Positions 16,526-25,345 of a stretch of 64,000 nucleotides of DNA are shown one piece after another. The notes under the pieces were generated by a model. That model was not told where the DNA came from. It was given only the letters and a program-made list of their open reading frames with translations, and did no database searches. The position numbers and the translations under genes are program-made. Within the stretch, counting starts at the first letter, position 1, and each line of letters opens with the position of its first letter. Source of the stretch: Microbispora sp. H13382 (GTDB taxonomy: Bacteria; Actinomycetota; Actinomycetes; Streptosporangiales; Streptosporangiaceae); contig NZ_JABBXA010000029.1 of NCBI RefSeq assembly GCF_014161445.1, forward strand, positions 24,856-88,855. The letters run 5' to 3'.

Positions 16526-17500
16526 TCACGCGTGCTCCCCCGCGAGCGCCTCGCGTCCGTGCGGCTCGTCCCAGTCGGCCTCGTGTGGCTCGACCGTGAT
16601 CCGCACCGGACCGCCGCGCCGCTGCGCGGGCCTGGCGCCGAGCCGGAAGGCGGCGAAGTCGGTGGTCTCGCGGAACGCGGGGGTCCGGTAGAGGTCGCGG
16701 GCGTACGCCCAGAGGTGGGGGTAGGCGGTCAGCGGGCGTTTGGTGATCCCGGCGAGCGGATTGTGCAGCAGGTCGTATCTGACCAGGACCACCCAGAGCT
16801 GCACGTCGGACTCGGTGAGGCGGTCCCCGAACAGATACCGCCGGCCGGCCAGGCGGGCGTCGAGGCGGTCCAGAGCGGCGGCCACCCCGGCGCGCCGCCG
16901 CTCGTACTCCTCCTGGGTGGCGGCCCCGGCGACCAGGTGCACACCCTGGCTGAGGTCGCGTGCGATCTCCTCGTCCAGGGCCTCGATCTCGGCGCGCAGG
17001 TCCTCGGGGTAGAGGTTCTCGGTGGCCCATTCGGCGAACCCGGTGCCGAGGTCGACGGGGATCCGGGCGAAGTCGTTGCTGACGATCCGGCGCGTGCGCC
17101 GGTCCCACAGCACCGGCACCGAGATGTGGCCGGGATATCCGGGCTGGGTGGCGTCGTACGCCTCGGCGAGGAGCGTGAAGCCGTTGACCGGGTCGGGCCC
17201 GCGCCGCTCGCGGAACGCCCAGCCGCGCGCGTCGCGGTCGTCGTCGACGTAGGACACCGACACGACCTCCCGCAGCCCGGCCAGGTCCCGCACGATGACG
17301 GCGCGCTGCGCCCACGGGCACGTGTACGAGGCGTAGACGTGGTAGCGACCGGGCTCGGCGGGGTGGCCGCCGGAGCCGTCGGCGCTGATCCGGCCCTGGA
17401 AGGGGTAGCGGGGTCCCGGCCGGTCGGTCCTGCCCGGCCCGTACGGGCCATGGGCGGCGACGTCGGCGGGACTCGCGTAGGCGGGCGCCTGGGTGGTCAT
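16526..17500 (-). CDS. Xi-class glutathione S-transferase / glutathionyl-hydroquinone reductase-like
   Basis: 324 aa. The active-site motif YTCPWAQRA near residue 60 and the long ECM4/YqjG-type N-terminal extension (YPFQGRISADGSGG) mark the Xi class, which reduces glutathionyl- or mycothiol-like quinone conjugates; the C-terminal helical domain (LTESDVQLWVVLVRYDLLHNPLAGI) also fits. Actinobacteria normally use mycothiol, so the natural thiol is uncertain. Last gene of a minus-strand run after the oligopeptide-type ABC genes and the FAD oxidoreductase (62-nt gap). It could strip thiols from conjugates formed or imported in this island. Confidence 0.85.
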   Translation of the reverse strand: MTTQAPAYASPADVAAHGPYGPGRTDRPGPRYPFQGRISADGSGGHPAEPGRYHVYASYTCPWAQRAVIVRDLAGLREVVSVSYVDDDRDARGWAFRERRGPDPVNGFTLLAEAYDATQPGYPGHISVPVLWDRRTRRIVSNDFARIPVDLGTGFAEWATENLYPEDLRAEIEALDEEIARDLSQGVHLVAGAATQEEYERRRAGVAAALDRLDARLAGRRYLFGDRLTESDVQLWVVLVRYDLLHNPLAGITKRPLTAYPHLWAYARDLYRTPAFRETTDFAAFRLGARPAQRRGGPVRITVEPHEADWDEPHGREALAGEHA

Positions 17501-17562
17501 GGGGTCTCCTTGCGGTGATCAGCCGGTGGTCAGCCGGTGGTGGGCCGAGTGGTCAGCCGGGG

Positions 17563-18720
17563 TCAGCCGAGGATCCGGGCCGCGCCGAACCCGGCGGGCA
17601 GTTCGCCGCCGGTCGCGAAGCGGCCGGGCCCGAAGGCGGCGAGGCGGGGATCGGGGTCGTCCAGGAGCAGCCGGGCGACGTGGTCGCCCCAGGCGGGAGC
17701 GAGCTTGAAGCCGTGCCCGCTGGTGCCCGCGTCGACGAACAGGTGCTCGCCGACCCGGCCGGCGACCGGCTGCCAGTCGGGGCTCACGTCGTAGAGCGAG
17801 GCCCAGCCGCCGGCCACCCTGGCGCGGCGGCGCGCCGCGGAGCGGGCGGCGGAGGCCGCGGCGAGCCGGTCCAGCTCGCCGGCGAGCGGGCCGGGGAAGT
17901 CGTCGGGGTCGGCGGCGGAGGCCGGGACGACCCCGCCGGTGAGGTACTGGGTGCGGGGCTGCGGGGTCGTGTAGTAGCCGCCGGGAATGTCGATCAGGAT
18001 GTGCGGCACGATCTCGGCGCCGTCGGCGGGGTCGTGCTCGGACACGGCGACGACGTGCCGTTCCACGGTCAGCGGCAGGTACACGCCGAGCGGCCACAGC
18101 AGCGGCGCGGTCCACGGCCCGGCCGCCACCAGCAGCCGTCCGGCCCGGTGCACCGCGCCGTCGGACGTGGTCACCGCCGCCCCGCGGCGCTCCTCTGCGA
18201 GCGCGACGACCGGACTGTGGGTGTGGAACACCGCGCCGTGGCGCCGCGCCGCCGCGGCCAGCCCGGTCGTCGTCGCGGACGGGTCCGCGTAGCCGGCGTC
18301 GGCCTCCCAGACCGCGACCGCGACGCCGTCCAGGTTCAGGTGGGGCAGCCGGGCGGGCAGCGCGTCGGCGGCGACCAGCTCGCTGGTGACGCCGAGCGAG
18401 CCGAGCCGCGCGGCGGTCTCGGCGGCCGAGGCCACGTCGCCGGGGCCGTGCAGGTAGAACGCGCCGGTCCGGCGGAACCCGGACTGGTGCCCGCCGGTGT
18501 GCTCCTCGAATCGGGTGAGGAACGCGATGCCGTCCCGCGCCGTCTCCGCCAGGAAGTGATCGGTGTAGTAGGCCCGGCAGATGCCGCCCGACCGCCCGGT
18601 GGGCCCGCCCGCGACCGGCCCCTTGTCGAACACGGCCACGGACACGCCGCGCCTGGCCAGATGTAAGGCCGCGGCCGTGCCGTGCACCCCGGCCCCGACG
18701 ATCACCACGTCGTACGTCAT
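17563..18720 (-). CDS. FAD-dependent amine oxidoreductase (DAO family)
   Basis: 385 aa. N-terminal dinucleotide fold VVIVGAGVHGTAAALHLARRG, FDKGPVAGGPTGRSGGICR, then LLVAAGPWTAPLLWPLGVYLPLTVERH and near the C-terminus DAGTSGHGFKLAPAWG, the FAD-binding end of sarcosine oxidase-like / D-amino-acid oxidase-like proteins. It should oxidise a secondary or primary amine such as an N-methyl amino acid. Its ATG overlaps the stop of the ABC ATPase (ATGA), so it belongs to the importer operon and probably acts on the imported compound. The Arg-Ser-Gly-Gly-Ile-Cys region may hold a covalent flavin site, uncertain. Confidence 0.87.
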   Translation of the reverse strand: MTYDVVIVGAGVHGTAAALHLARRGVSVAVFDKGPVAGGPTGRSGGICRAYYTDHFLAETARDGIAFLTRFEEHTGGHQSGFRRTGAFYLHGPGDVASAAETAARLGSLGVTSELVAADALPARLPHLNLDGVAVAVWEADAGYADPSATTTGLAAAARRHGAVFHTHSPVVALAEERRGAAVTTSDGAVHRAGRLLVAAGPWTAPLLWPLGVYLPLTVERHVVAVSEHDPADGAEIVPHILIDIPGGYYTTPQPRTQYLTGGVVPASAADPDDFPGPLAGELDRLAAASAARSAARRRARVAGGWASLYDVSPDWQPVAGRVGEHLFVDAGTSGHGFKLAPAWGDHVARLLLDDPDPRLAAFGPGRFATGGELPAGFGAARILG

Positions 18721-20378
18721 GCGACGGCCTCCCGATCACGCGGCCGGTGTACCGGCAGCCGGGGGATCGCGGCCAGCAGCTCGCGTGTGTACGGCGCGCG
18801 CGGCTGGGTGAAGACCTGACGGACGTCGCCGGACTCGACCACCCGGCCGTCCTTCATCACCAGCACCCGGTCGCTGACATGGTGGATCACCCCGAGGTCG
18901 TGGGAGATGAACAGGCAGGCCACGCCGAGTTCGGCCTGGAGGTCGGCGAGCAGGTCGAGCACCTGGGCCTGGATCGACACGTCCAGCGCGGAGACCGGTT
19001 CGTCGCAGACGATCACCTGGGGCCGCGGGGCCAGCGCCCGCGCGATCGCCACCCGCTGCCGCTGCCCGCCGGACAGCCGCAGCGGCCTGCGGTCCAGGAC
19101 CGACGTGTCCAGGCCGACCTGCGCGAGCAGCTCGGCCGTACGGTCCCGCCGGGTCCGGCGCGGCTCGCCCCCGGCGGCGAGCGCCTCGTCGAGGATCCGC
19201 CGCACGGTGAAACGGGGGTCGAACGAGCTCAGCGGGTCCTGGTAGACGACCTGGATGCGCCGCCGCAGCGCGCGGCGCCCGGCGGAGCCCAGCCCCCGCC
19301 AGGACCTGCCGGCGATCTCCACCTCGCCCGCGTCCGGCTCCAGCAGCCCCAGCACCAGGCGCGCCGTCGTGGTCTTGCCCGATCCCGACTCGCCCACCAG
19401 CCCGAGGGTCTCCCCCGCCCGAAGCTCGAACGACACGTCGTCCACGGCCGCCCGGGGCAGCCCGTCCGGCCCGGTGAACGACTTGGCCAGGCCGGACGCC
19501 CTGATCACCACCTCGCCGGGCCGGGCCGCGGGGAGCGGAGCGGGCGCGGGGGCGGAGCCGTTCCCGGGGACGGTCAGCCGGGTGCCCCTGCCGTGCTCGG
19601 AGGGCACCGCGGCCAGCAGCCTGCGGGTGTAGTCGTGCCGCGCGGCGCCGAGCACGTCCCGCGTGGGCCCCTCCTCGACGACCTCCCCGTCCTTCATCAC
19701 CAGCACGCGGTCGGCCAGTTCGGCCACCACCGCGAGGTCGTGGCTGATCAGCAGCAGCCCGGCCCCGGCCCGGCTGCGCTCGGCCAGCAGCCGCAGGATC
19801 TGCGCCTGCACGGTGACGTCCAGAGCGGTGGTCGGCTCGTCGGCGATCAGCAGCGGGGGCGCGCAGGCGACCGCGGAGGCGATCAGCGCCCGCTGGCGCA
19901 GCCCGCCGGAGAGCTGGTGGGGGTACTGCGCGGCCCGCAGCTCCGGCTCCGGCACGCCCACCTCGCGCAGCAGCTCCACCACGCGCCGCCGCACGCCGGC
20001 ACGCGGCACGACCCGGTGGAGCCGCAGGGTCTCGGCGATCTCCTTGCCGACCGGGCGCAGCGGGTCGAGCGAGACCAGCGCGTCCTGCAGGACGTAGCCG
20101 ACCTGGCCGCCCCGCAGCGTCCGCCACTGCCGCTCGCCGTACGAGGACACGTCGCGGCCTCCCACGACGAGCGACCGCGCGGTGATCTCGGCGCCGGCGC
20201 CGGTCAGCCCGATCAGCGTGCGGGCGGTGACGCTCTTGCCCGAGCCGGACTCCCCCACGATGGCGACGCATTCGCCCGGCCTCACCGTGAAGGAGATCGA
20301 CCGGACCGCCTGGACGGGGCCGAACGAGACCCGCAGGTCGGACACCTCGACGACCGGGTCGACCCGCTGAGTGGTCAC
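18717..20378 (-). CDS. Dual ATPase of an oligopeptide/nickel-type ABC importer
   Basis: 553 aa, two complete ATPase domains fused (DppD-DppF type). Domain 1: VGESGSGKSVTART, SGGLRQRALIASA, LLIADEPTTALDVT; domain 2 from about residue 285: VGESGSGKTTTARL, LSGGQRQRVAIARAL, VIVCDEPVSALDVS; each is followed by the DDG-loop-like VMKDGxVVE and HxYTRxLLAA peptide-transporter C-terminal signature. Start GTG 20378, overlapping the upstream permease stop by 4 nt. The fused form is normal in actinobacteria. Confidence 0.93.
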   Translation of the reverse strand: MTTQRVDPVVEVSDLRVSFGPVQAVRSISFTVRPGECVAIVGESGSGKSVTARTLIGLTGAGAEITARSLVVGGRDVSSYGERQWRTLRGGQVGYVLQDALVSLDPLRPVGKEIAETLRLHRVVPRAGVRRRVVELLREVGVPEPELRAAQYPHQLSGGLRQRALIASAVACAPPLLIADEPTTALDVTVQAQILRLLAERSRAGAGLLLISHDLAVVAELADRVLVMKDGEVVEEGPTRDVLGAARHDYTRRLLAAVPSEHGRGTRLTVPGNGSAPAPAPLPAARPGEVVIRASGLAKSFTGPDGLPRAAVDDVSFELRAGETLGLVGESGSGKTTTARLVLGLLEPDAGEVEIAGRSWRGLGSAGRRALRRRIQVVYQDPLSSFDPRFTVRRILDEALAAGGEPRRTRRDRTAELLAQVGLDTSVLDRRPLRLSGGQRQRVAIARALAPRPQVIVCDEPVSALDVSIQAQVLDLLADLQAELGVACLFISHDLGVIHHVSDRVLVMKDGRVVESGDVRQVFTQPRAPYTRELLAAIPRLPVHRPRDREAVA

Positions 20379-21235
20379 GACAGTCTCCCTTCGACGCGCC
20401 GCTGCAGGTGGCGGCCGACGACCGTGACGGACAGGACGGTGAGCGTGATGGCCAGCCCGGGGAAGACGGCGACCCACCAGGCGACGGAGAAGTAGTCGCG
20501 CCCGGCCGAGAGCATCGCCCCCCATTCCGGGGCGGGCGGCCTGGGACCGAGGCCGAGGAAGCTGAGCGAGGACGCCGCGACCAGCGCGGTGCCGACCTCG
20601 ATCGTGGCCAGCACGAGCAGCGGCGCGAACGCGTTGGGCAGCACGTGCCGCGCGATGATCCTAGCCTTGGTCAGGCCGAGCGAGACGGCCGCCTCGACGT
20701 ACCCGGACCGGCGGATGACCATGGTCTGCGCGCGGACCAGGCGCGCGTAGCCGGGCAGCGTGTACGCGGCGATGGCGAAGACCGCGTTGAGCGTGCCCGG
20801 CCCGGCGACGGCGATGACCAGCAGGGCCAGCAGCAGCCCCGGCAGCGAGAGCAGGACGTCCACGACGCGCATGACGACCTCGTCCGGCACCCGCCCGCCG
20901 AGCGCCGCCAGCAGCCCGGCGAGGGTGCCCCCGGTGACCGCGAGCGCGGTGGCGGCCAGCCCGGCCAGCACCGACGGCCTCGCCCCGTACACGATCCGGG
21001 TGAAGATGTCGCGCCCGTTGGCGTCGGTGCCGAGCAGGTGCTCGCCGTCCGGGGGCCGGAGCGCGGCGAGGGCGTCGGTGAGGTCGGGCGAGCCGTGCGC
21101 GACCAGGCCGGGCGCGATCGCGATCACCGCCACGACCAGCAGGAACGCGGCGGCCGCCCAGACGCCGGCGCGCGGGACGCGCCGCCGCCTGCGCCCGATC
21201 ACGACGCCCGGGGAGACGATCGTGGACGTGGTCAC
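20375..21235 (-). CDS. ABC permease, DppC type
   Basis: 286 aa. N-terminal helix, the DppC hallmark LLGTDANGRDIFTRIVYGARPSVL near residue 72, and an EAA loop VEAAVSLGLTKARIIARHVLPNAFAPLLV near 185-213; about six membrane helices. Partner of the DppB-type permease immediately upstream (adjacent codons, no gap). Start GTG 21235. Confidence 0.92.
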   Translation of the reverse strand: MTTSTIVSPGVVIGRRRRRVPRAGVWAAAAFLLVVAVIAIAPGLVAHGSPDLTDALAALRPPDGEHLLGTDANGRDIFTRIVYGARPSVLAGLAATALAVTGGTLAGLLAALGGRVPDEVVMRVVDVLLSLPGLLLALLVIAVAGPGTLNAVFAIAAYTLPGYARLVRAQTMVIRRSGYVEAAVSLGLTKARIIARHVLPNAFAPLLVLATIEVGTALVAASSLSFLGLGPRPPAPEWGAMLSAGRDYFSVAWWVAVFPGLAITLTVLSVTVVGRHLQRRVEGRLS

Positions 21236-22195
21236 TCAGGCACCTCGCAGTCGCGGGTCGATGGCCAGGTAGAGCAGGTCGAGCAGGATGTTGATGACGA
21301 CGTAGAGCAGCGAGGCGATCAGGACCACGCCCATCACGACCGGCAGGTCCTTGTTGGTGACGGCGGTGAGGGTCAGCCGCCCGATGCCCTGCCGGGAGAA
21401 GACCGACTCGGTGATCACGGCGCCGCCGAACAGGTAGCTGACCATCCATCCGGCCAGCGTGACCGTCGGCAGCAGCGCGTGCCGGAGCGCGTGCCGCAGG
21501 CGCACGCCCAGGTCGGACATGCCGCGCGAGCGCGCGGTGAGCACGAACGGCTCCTCCAGCGTGAGCTCCAGGCCCTCGCGCAGCACCTGGCTGAGCGTCG
21601 CGATGACCGGGATCGCCATCGCGACGGACGGCAGGACCAGGCTCTCCACTCCCTCTCCGCCGGTGGCCGGGAAGAGCCCGAGCCCGAACGAGAAGACGGT
21701 GAGCAGCAGGATCCCGGCCCAGAACGACGGAATGGAGATGCCGACCAGTTCGACGCCGGAGAACACCGCCCGCGCCCACCGGCGCCCCGCGGTCAGCACG
21801 GCGACCGTGACGGCGACCACGACCGCCAGCGCGAACGAGGCGAGCATGAGCTGGACGGACGAGCCGATCTGTTCGCCGATCGCCGAGGCGACCGGCTGGT
21901 GCAGCTGGTACGACTGGCCCAGGTCGCCGTGGAGCACCCGGCCCAGGTAGGTGACGTACTGGACGAGCAGCGGCCGGTCCAGCCCGTAGTCGGCGACGAT
22001 CCGCGCGCGGACCTCGGGCGTGACGGTGTTGGCGCCGATCAGCAGGTCTACGACGTTGCCCGGGGTGAGGTGGAGCCCGGCGAACGCGACCGTCACCGCC
22101 CCCCACAGCACCAGGACGGACGTGCCCAGCCGCACCAGCACCGGGCGGACCACCCGGGCTCGCGCCCGGGTGGCCGGTACGGCCACGGCGGTCAT
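21236..22195 (-). CDS. ABC permease, DppB type
   Basis: 319 aa. DppB pattern: membrane anchor, RARIVADYGLDRPLLVQYVTYLGRVLHGDLGQSYQ-like periplasmic segment near residue 65, TARSRGMSDLGVRLRHALRHALLP (EAA loop) near 210, GGAVITESVFSRQGIGRL near 245. Start ATG 22195 overlaps the binding-protein stop by 4 nt. Forms the channel with the DppC-type partner. Confidence 0.92.
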   Translation of the reverse strand: MTAVAVPATRARARVVRPVLVRLGTSVLVLWGAVTVAFAGLHLTPGNVVDLLIGANTVTPEVRARIVADYGLDRPLLVQYVTYLGRVLHGDLGQSYQLHQPVASAIGEQIGSSVQLMLASFALAVVVAVTVAVLTAGRRWARAVFSGVELVGISIPSFWAGILLLTVFSFGLGLFPATGGEGVESLVLPSVAMAIPVIATLSQVLREGLELTLEEPFVLTARSRGMSDLGVRLRHALRHALLPTVTLAGWMVSYLFGGAVITESVFSRQGIGRLTLTAVTNKDLPVVMGVVLIASLLYVVINILLDLLYLAIDPRLRGA

Positions 22196-23841
22196 GCCTG
22201 CTCGACCCAGGCGTCGTAGAAGGTCGGGTACGCCTGGGGCTCCCAGCCGATGCCGTGCACCTTCTCGCCGGCGCCGAGCAGGTAGTTGAACACGTACACC
22301 GGGAAGACCGCGGCCTCGTCGGTCACCCGCTGCTGCACCTTGGCGTACAGCTCGGCCCGCTCGGCCTGGTCGGTCGTGTCCAGCGCGTCGCTCAGCCAGC
22401 CGTCGACGTCCTTGTCGGCCAGGCGGGCGGCGTTCTGGCCGAACTTGGCGTCCGTGGGGATGGACGAGCTGTCGAACAGGTTGCGCAGGGTGTCGCCGTC
22501 GGCGCGCTGCCAGCTGAAGTCCATCAGGTCGTAGTCGCCCTTGGGGTACTTCTCGAGCCATTCGTTGACGGTGCCGGCGACGAACTCGACGTCGAAGCCG
22601 ATCTTCTTGGCCTCGGCCTGGATCTGCTCGGCCAGCGTGTCGCGCTGCTCCCGGGCGAACGCCTTGAGGAACCCCCACCGGATCGTCAGCCGCCTGCCGT
22701 CCCTGGTGCGGTAGCCCTCGGCGTCCCTCGCCGACCAGCCGGCCTCGTCGAGCAGCCTGTTCGCCGTCGCGGGGTCGTACTTCGCCTTCCCTTCGAGGGT
22801 CTTGTCGTACCCGTCGGTCGCGGGCGAGATGGGACCCGCGGCGGGCTGGAACGCGCCGAAGTAGAGGTTCTGCACGATCGTCGCGAAGTCGATGCCGTCG
22901 CGGAACGCCTGGCGGACCCGCTTGTCGGCGAACGGCCCGGACGTGGTGTTCGGGTAGTAGTTGTAGTTGCCGCCCGGCGCCTGCCGCGTGGTGATCGTCA
23001 GCCGGGGGTCGGCCCGCACCTGCCTGACGTTCACCGGCGGCACGCCGGCGATCGCGTCGACCTGCCCGCTGGTCAGCGCGCCGAGCCGGACCGAGTCCTC
23101 GGTGATGACCTTGATCTCCAGCTTGTCCAGGTACGCCGCCCCGGTGTGCCCGGCGCCCTCCGCGGCCCAGTCGTAGCCGGGATTGCGGTGGTAGGTGATG
23201 CCCTTCTGCACGACGTACTCGTCGATGACGAACGGCCCGGACCCGACGACCTTCTTGCACAGCGCGTCCTGCGGCTGCTCGAGCGACCGCGGCGACTCGA
23301 TGCCGAAGTACGCCGTGGCAAGGGCGGACAGGAACGGCGAGTACGGCCTGCTGAAGCTGACCTTCACCGTGTGCGGGCCGACGACCTCGCTGCCCTCGTA
23401 CGGCTCGATGTAGCCCGCCGCGAGCTGGGACCTGGTCGCGGGATCGACGATGTGGTCCAGGTTGGCCTTGACCGCCGCCGCGTCGAAGGGAGTGCCGTCG
23501 GAGAACTTCACGCCCTCCCGCAGCTGCAACGTGTAGGTCTTCTGGTCCTCGGAGACGGTCCAGGAGGTGGCCAGCCAGGGGCGGATGCGCCCCTCGGTGT
23601 CCAATGACACCAGCGAGTCGAGAACGGGCCGGGTGAACAGGCCGGCCACATCGGCGGGGCTCTGGTGCGGGTCGAGGCAGGTGGAGGGTTCGGTGTTGAC
23701 GCCGAAGGTGAGCGTGCCACCCTTGACCGGCCCACCGGGAGCCTTGGCCGCCGCCGCTCCTCCGTCCCCCGTGCCGCAGGCGGTCAGGGCGAGCGACAGG
23801 GAGACGAACACGGCGGCGGGTAATCGGATGCTTGTGGACAT
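22192..23841 (-). CDS. Oligopeptide/nickel-type ABC substrate-binding lipoprotein
   Basis: 549 aa family-5 solute-binding protein. Lipoprotein signal with LTACGTG lipobox; mature domains include GTLTFGVNTEPSTCLDP, the family-5 motif TYTLQLREGVKFSDGTPFDAAAVKANLDHI near residue 115, and KRVRQAFRDGID-type region near 300. Delivers a peptide, opine or similar ligand to the DppBC permeases. The gap to the upstream FMN reductase gene is filled by a 14-bp tandem repeat, and no clear RBS is visible before the ATG. Ligand unknown; a sulfur-containing dipeptide or conjugate would suit the operon. Confidence 0.92.
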   Translation of the reverse strand: MSTSIRLPAAVFVSLSLALTACGTGDGGAAAAKAPGGPVKGGTLTFGVNTEPSTCLDPHQSPADVAGLFTRPVLDSLVSLDTEGRIRPWLATSWTVSEDQKTYTLQLREGVKFSDGTPFDAAAVKANLDHIVDPATRSQLAAGYIEPYEGSEVVGPHTVKVSFSRPYSPFLSALATAYFGIESPRSLEQPQDALCKKVVGSGPFVIDEYVVQKGITYHRNPGYDWAAEGAGHTGAAYLDKLEIKVITEDSVRLGALTSGQVDAIAGVPPVNVRQVRADPRLTITTRQAPGGNYNYYPNTTSGPFADKRVRQAFRDGIDFATIVQNLYFGAFQPAAGPISPATDGYDKTLEGKAKYDPATANRLLDEAGWSARDAEGYRTRDGRRLTIRWGFLKAFAREQRDTLAEQIQAEAKKIGFDVEFVAGTVNEWLEKYPKGDYDLMDFSWQRADGDTLRNLFDSSSIPTDAKFGQNAARLADKDVDGWLSDALDTTDQAERAELYAKVQQRVTDEAAVFPVYVFNYLLGAGEKVHGIGWEPQAYPTFYDAWVEQA

Positions 23842-23857
23842 CGGAGGGCGAGCCTTT

Positions 23858-23937
23858 CGGTGGTTCTCTGCCGGTGGTTCTCTGCTGGCGGTTCTCTGCT
23901 GGCGGTTCTCTGCTGGTGGTTCTCTGCCGGCGGTTCT
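23858..23937. repeat. 14-bp tandem repeat in operon spacer
   Basis: Five full copies and one partial copy of a 14-bp unit (CGGYGGTTCTCTGC and variants) at 23858-23937, filling nearly all of the 94 bp between the FMN reductase stop and the binding-protein start. The unit length is not a multiple of three. On the transcript it reads AGAACCRCCRGCAG repeated. Confidence 0.9.
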
Positions 23938-24469
23938 AGACGAGACCTCGGGGGTGCGGCTGCCGCACCGCCGCGGTCACCTGCGGGGCGACCCGATCCA
24001 GCCAGTCGGCGAGGATCCGGTCGAGGTCGGGGATCTCGGCCTCGAGCAGCGCCAGGCCCGGACTGGGCACGAGCGCACCCAGCTCGATCAGCAGGGGACG
24101 CAGGTGCAGCTCGACGGCCAGGGCGTGCCGGGGGGCGCCCATGACCATCAGCGGCAGCGCCACCGTTCCGGTCAGCGCGCCGCCGGGGAGGCGGTCGAGG
24201 AACGCCTTGAGCAGGCCGGTGTAGGTGGCCTTGTAGGTGGGGCTGGCCACCACGAGCACCTGCGCTCCGGCGGCCAGCTCCAGCGCGACCTCCACCCTGG
24301 GCGAGGGGGCGGGGGTGAACAGGTGCGGGCCGATCGCGGACAGGTCCACGACCTCGGGCGGCGCGTCGTGCCCGATCCGGCGCCCCAGCGCCTCGGCCGC
24401 CGCCACCGCCGCGAGGTGGGTCCGGGAGCCGCCCCGCGGGTTGCCGGCCAGCGCCACGACAGAGCTCAC
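23936..24469 (-). CDS. NADPH-dependent FMN reductase (SsuE/MsuE type)
   Basis: 177 aa flavodoxin-like reductase: phosphate loop VVALAGNPRGGSRTHLAA at the N-terminus and ASPTYKATYTGLLKAFLDRLPGGALTG near residue 78, the SPxYxxSxxGxLKxxLD motif of FMN reductases. Its job would be to make FMNH2 for the LLM monooxygenases nearby, as SsuE and MsuE do for SsuD and MsuD. Start GTG 24469 overlaps the stop of a 33-aa ORF (GTGA). It heads the operon that continues into the oligopeptide-type importer. Confidence 0.9.
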   Translation of the reverse strand: MSSVVALAGNPRGGSRTHLAAVAAAEALGRRIGHDAPPEVVDLSAIGPHLFTPAPSPRVEVALELAAGAQVLVVASPTYKATYTGLLKAFLDRLPGGALTGTVALPLMVMGAPRHALAVELHLRPLLIELGALVPSPGLALLEAEIPDLDRILADWLDRVAPQVTAAVRQPHPRGLV

Positions 24470-24567
24470 GACGTCACCCCCTCGTGCCGCGCTTCGGCGG
24501 TGTGACGGGCGGGTCCGGTGCGCGGAGCCGCGTGATGCGCTTTCTCACGGAGTGTGCGGGTGGTCAA
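24466..24567 (-). CDS. Possible 33-aa ORF between the two flavin reductase genes
   Basis: TTG at 24567 preceded by GGAGG; 33 codons rich in His, Arg and Ala (LTTRTLREKAHHAAPRTG...), stopping in a GTGA overlap with the FMN reductase start. No domain recognised. One of several short ORFs in this window that end in a 2-4 nt overlap with the next gene. Confidence 0.3.
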   Translation of the reverse strand: MTTRTLREKAHHAAPRTGPARHTAEARHEGVTS

Positions 24568-24619
24568 CGGACGTCCTCCATATCGGGGAGACGGCGCTCG
24601 GCGCCGAGCGGAAGCGGGC

Positions 24620-25126
24620 TCACGGGTGGGCGGTGAAACGGCCGAAGCGGCCCTGGTGATACAGCAGCGGACGTCCCGGCACGCGCACCTCGGCCTGGGT
24701 GACCAGGCCCACGACGAGGACGTGGTCGCCCACACCGACCCTCTCGTACGGCAGGCAGACCAGGTGGGCGGAGACGTCTTCGAGCAGCGGCGCGCCGAGC
24801 GGTCCCGGGCGCCACCGGGTGGGCTCGGCGAACCGGTCGACGCCCTTGCGCGCGAAGCGGGCGGCGAGGTCGGCCTGGTCGCTGGCGAGGACGTTGACGG
24901 CGAAGTGGTCCGCCTCACGGAGGGACGGCCAGGTGGTGGACGCCTGGTCCACGTAGAAGGAGACGAGGGGCGGGTCGAGGCTGACCGAGGAGAACGAGGT
25001 GGCGGTCAGCCCCACCGGCACTCCCCCGCTCCGCGCGGTGATCACGACGACCCCCGCCGCGTGCACCGCGAGGGCCCGCTTGTAGTCGTCGGCGTCGAGG
25101 GCGGGGCCGAGCAGAGTCTCCGTCAT
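24620..25126 (-). CDS. Flavin reductase (HpaC/DszD-like)
   Basis: 168 aa flavin-reductase-domain protein: ALAVHAAGVVVITARSGGVPVGLTATSFSSVSLDPPLVSFYV near residues 18-60 and DHVLVVGLVTQAEV near 130, the FMN-binding split barrel used by two-component monooxygenases. A second, structurally unrelated reductase lies directly downstream, so this operon can make reduced flavin in two ways. Start ATG 25126. Upstream lie the TAGGATC inverted repeat and a TATTTCCTACC half-site. Confidence 0.9.
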   Translation of the reverse strand: MTETLLGPALDADDYKRALAVHAAGVVVITARSGGVPVGLTATSFSSVSLDPPLVSFYVDQASTTWPSLREADHFAVNVLASDQADLAARFARKGVDRFAEPTRWRPGPLGAPLLEDVSAHLVCLPYERVGVGDHVLVVGLVTQAEVRVPGRPLLYHQGRFGRFTAHP

Positions 25127-25261
25127 GGCGAACCTCCGGTTGGTCGCAGCTGCTCTCGGGGTCGATCCCATCGGCCGGCAGCGTCACGACACGCGGGATC
25201 GGGGATTCGGATGGAGGCGGGACCGGGGTTCGGACGAACACCCTGGCTCATACCGCAAACG

Positions 25262-25300
25262 TAGGATCAGACGATCCTAAAGTCAATATTTCCTACCAGC
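25262..25300. promoter_or_regulatory. Inverted repeat plus TATTTCCTACC half-site (site C)
   Basis: Perfect inverted repeat TAGGATC-N4-GATCCTA at 25262-25279, followed at 25287-25297 by TATTTCCTACC, the half-site found elsewhere in this island; the second half of site C is poor. The gap (25127-25345) is the promoter region of the minus-strand flavin reductase operon and holds no gene. Confidence 0.45.
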
Positions 25301-25345
25301 TATACATAAAATTTCCCGAGACCGGCCCGCGGCTCCGGGTCCGTC

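Noticed and set aside
18717..20378. Two separate ATPase genes for the oligopeptide importer
   Set aside because: The frame is continuous through both domains with no stop or internal RBS, so it is a single fused protein.
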